This document shows positions 62,819-64,000 of a DNA stretch of 64,000 bases, in pieces. Both the position numbers and the translations under genes were made by a program. Origin of the DNA: Amnibacterium kyonggiense (GTDB lineage Bacteria; Actinomycetota; Actinomycetes; Actinomycetales; Microbacteriaceae); assembly GCF_004364555.1 (NCBI RefSeq), contig NZ_SOAM01000001.1:1178001-1242000 (forward strand), written 5' to 3'. Positions within the stretch are counted from its first letter, which is position 1. Each line of letters begins with the position of its first letter. A model generated the notes under the pieces. That model ran no database searches. It saw nothing but the letters and a program-made list of their open reading frames with translations, and was not told the DNA's origin.

Positions 62819-63467
62819 AGGCGGTGCGGACGACGGCGGCGGCCCGAGCGCGCGTCGGGGCGATGAGCGCGGCGTTCGGGAGGTCGACCGCGTCGACCCA
62901 CGCCTCCGCGGCCGCCGGGGTCTTGCCGAAGGCGACGTGGCGCGCGACGAGCCGCTCCCGCAGCAGGTCGGCGGGCGCGTCCGCGAACCAGACCTCGTCG
63001 AACAGCCCGGCGGCGTCGGACCACGGCGCCGCGTCGACCAGCAGCCAGTTGCCCTCCGAGACGACGAGGTCGACCTCCGGCCCGACCGCGATGCTGCCCG
63101 CGATCGGCTGCTCGAGGACGCGCTCGAAGCCGGGCGCGTACACCGGCTCGTCCGCGCGGTCCCGGAGGCGCTGCAGCAGCGCGCGGTAGCCCCAGCCGTC
63201 GAACGTGTCGATCGCGCCCTTCCGGCCCCGCCGGCCAAGCCGGTCGAGGGCCGCGTCGGCGAGGTGGAAGCCGTCCATCGGCACGTGCGCGGCGCGGAAC
63301 CGGCCGTCCGCCTCGACGGCGGCGACGAGCCGCTCGGCGAGCGTCGTCTTGCCGGCGCCGGGCGGTCCGGCGACGCCGAGCAGCACCCGGCGTCGCCGTG
63401 AGGCGCTCGAAGGGTCACCGCCCTCGAGCATCTCGAGCACGCGGTCCAGCGCCTGATCGAACTCCAC
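62817..63467 (-). CDS. Nucleoside/nucleotide kinase family protein (uridine kinase/FrcK-like P-loop kinase)
   Basis: This 216-residue protein has a GTG start with GGGAGGG 8 nt upstream, giving MEFDQALDRVLEMLEGGDPS. The P-loop is GVAGPPGAGKTTLAE (residues about 31-45). The substrate-side HVPMDGFHLADAAL and GAIDTFDGWGYRALL, and the lid-like LVARHVAFGKTPAAAEAW, match the uridine kinase/pantothenate kinase-like and FrcK groups. It phosphorylates a nucleoside, vitamin or sugar. No operon partner indicates which. The longer frame upstream was rejected, since the family N-terminus starts here. Confidence 0.88.
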   Translation of the reverse strand: MEFDQALDRVLEMLEGGDPSSASRRRRVLLGVAGPPGAGKTTLAERLVAAVEADGRFRAAHVPMDGFHLADAALDRLGRRGRKGAIDTFDGWGYRALLQRLRDRADEPVYAPGFERVLEQPIAGSIAVGPEVDLVVSEGNWLLVDAAPWSDAAGLFDEVWFADAPADLLRERLVARHVAFGKTPAAAEAWVDAVDLPNAALIAPTRARAAAVVRTA

Positions 63468-63484
63468 GCCCCCACCCTCCCCGA

Positions 63485-63543
63485 ACTTGCTCCGGATCCG
63501 TGCCGCCCGGAGTGGCGTGGAACGGCACGGATCCGGAGCAAGT
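63485..63543. repeat. 21-bp perfect inverted repeat in a divergent promoter region (palindrome 5)
   Basis: Arms 63485-63505 and 63523-63543 (ACTTGCTCCGGATCCGTGCCG) pair perfectly around 17 bases. It lies between the starts of the kinase and aminotransferase genes and shares its core with 44509-44565. Confidence 0.9.
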
Positions 63544-63632
63544 CCGGCGGGAGAGCCGTGCGGAGGCGACGCGCGGGTGCGCGAGGCGGGCGATCGCGGC
63601 GATCCTCCCGGCCGAGCGTCGGGGGATGTCCC

Positions 63633-63638
63633 TAGCGT
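63633..63638 (+). promoter_or_regulatory. TAGCGT -10 box, leaderless promoter of the aminotransferase gene
   Basis: TAGCGT ends 7 nt before ATG 63646 and no Shine-Dalgarno is present. Confidence 0.5.
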
Positions 63639-63645
63639 GGGGGTC

Positions 63646-64000
63646 ATGACGCCGGCCGAGCCCCGCACATTCGCCGTCCCGCAGGAGCGCAAGGTCGTCA
63701 CGGCCCTGCCCGGCCCGAACTCCCTCGCGCTGCAGGCGCGTCGGGTCGCGTCGGTGAGCCGCGGCGCGGGCACGCTCGCGAACATCTACATGGAGCGCGG
63801 CGCCGGCGCGATCCTGGAGGACGTCGACGGCAACCGCCTGATCGACCTGGGCTGCGGCATCGGCGTCACCACGATCGGCCACGCGCACCCGGCCGTCGCC
63901 GCCGCGGTCGCCGAGCAGGCGCACAAGCTCACCCACACGCTCTTCACCGTCACGCCGTACGAGAACTACGTGAAGGTCGCCGAGAAGCTCGCGGAGATCA
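63646..64000 (+). CDS. gabT: 4-aminobutyrate-type (class III) aminotransferase, N-terminal part (cut by window edge)
   Basis: The ATG gives MTPAEPRTFAVPQERKVVTA, and the frame is open to the end of the window (118 residues). AGTLANIYMERGAGAILEDVDGNRLIDLGCGIGVTTIGHAHPAVAAAVAEQ and HTLFTVTPYENYVKVAEKL are typical of class III PLP aminotransferases such as GabT, which converts GABA to succinic semialdehyde. The PLP lysine region lies beyond the window. The gene has its own leaderless-type promoter. Confirmation needs the C-terminal part; other omega-aminotransferases share this N-terminus. Confidence 0.85.
   Translation, partial: MTPAEPRTFAVPQERKVVTALPGPNSLALQARRVASVSRGAGTLANIYMERGAGAILEDVDGNRLIDLGCGIGVTTIGHAHPAVAAAVAEQAHKLTHTLFTVTPYENYVKVAEKLAEI

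Overview
The window is high-GC DNA (low-to-mid 70s percent by eye) with many GTG and some TTG starts, dense 4-bp ATGA/GTGA gene overlaps, twin-arginine and lipobox solute-binding proteins, and the neighbourhood ksgA - ispE - ABC-F ATPase - tRNA-Gln - glmU - prs. This points to an actinobacterium, most probably a member of Microbacteriaceae. No phage, insertion sequence, CRISPR array or rRNA was seen. Sixteen-S rRNA methylation (ksgA), isoprenoid synthesis (ispE), UDP-GlcNAc synthesis (glmU) and PRPP synthesis (prs) form the housekeeping backbone, and accessory catabolic and cell-surface genes sit around it.

Layout. 1-11.1 kb is a sugar or glycoside catabolic island. It has tandem Gfo/Idh/MocA oxidoreductases (+), then a minus-strand operon of binding protein, two permeases, GMC oxidoreductase, ThuA protein, sugar isomerase and a third Gfo/Idh/MocA enzyme, preceded by a LacI-family regulator. 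The enzyme set matches known oxidative (3-keto) glycoside breakdown. 11.2-15.5 kb holds a TetR regulator with a flavin reductase-like protein, a ROK regulator and an aldehyde dehydrogenase. 15.6-29 kb is a monosaccharide/xyloside island: alditol oxidase, aldose 1-epimerase, a YicI-type alpha-xylosidase, a xylose/fructose-type ABC importer, a ChvE-MmsA-MmsB importer and a LacI regulator. Lac-operator-like palindromes (TGTGA-N4-TCACA) lie in front of both importers. 29-31.7 kb is ksgA and ispE, with an opposite-strand DUF2382 gene between them that overlaps the end of ksgA.

31.8-39.6 kb is an accessory block inside the housekeeping neighbourhood. It has a lipoprotein, a polytopic glycosyltransferase, a cytochrome b561-like/sulfite-oxidase-fold molybdoenzyme, and a tightly coupled minus-strand operon (MTAP-like phosphorylase, NAD-dependent epimerase, GT2, DUF2064 glycosyltransferase, methyltransferase) that I cannot assign to a described pathway. 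39.7-47.1 kb returns to ABC-F, amino-acid permease, tRNA-Gln, glmU and prs. 47.1-64 kb is mixed: CoA transferase, secreted HAD phosphatase, GlgX, secreted lipoprotein, a TetR/NmrA-like pair with a doubled operator, RtcB with a short upstream ORF, a two-component system coupled to a membrane glycosyltransferase, a GNAT acetyltransferase, a P-loop kinase and the start of a GABA-type aminotransferase.

Throughout the window, long inverted repeats (arms about 11-27 bp, several sharing a GGATCCG-type core) occupy intergenic spaces, including divergent promoter regions, so they are not simply terminators. Several genes have a -10-like TANNNT box 6-8 nt before the start codon and no Shine-Dalgarno sequence, which suggests leaderless mRNAs. 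Everything here is read by eye; family names rest on motifs and general resemblance, not on database searches.
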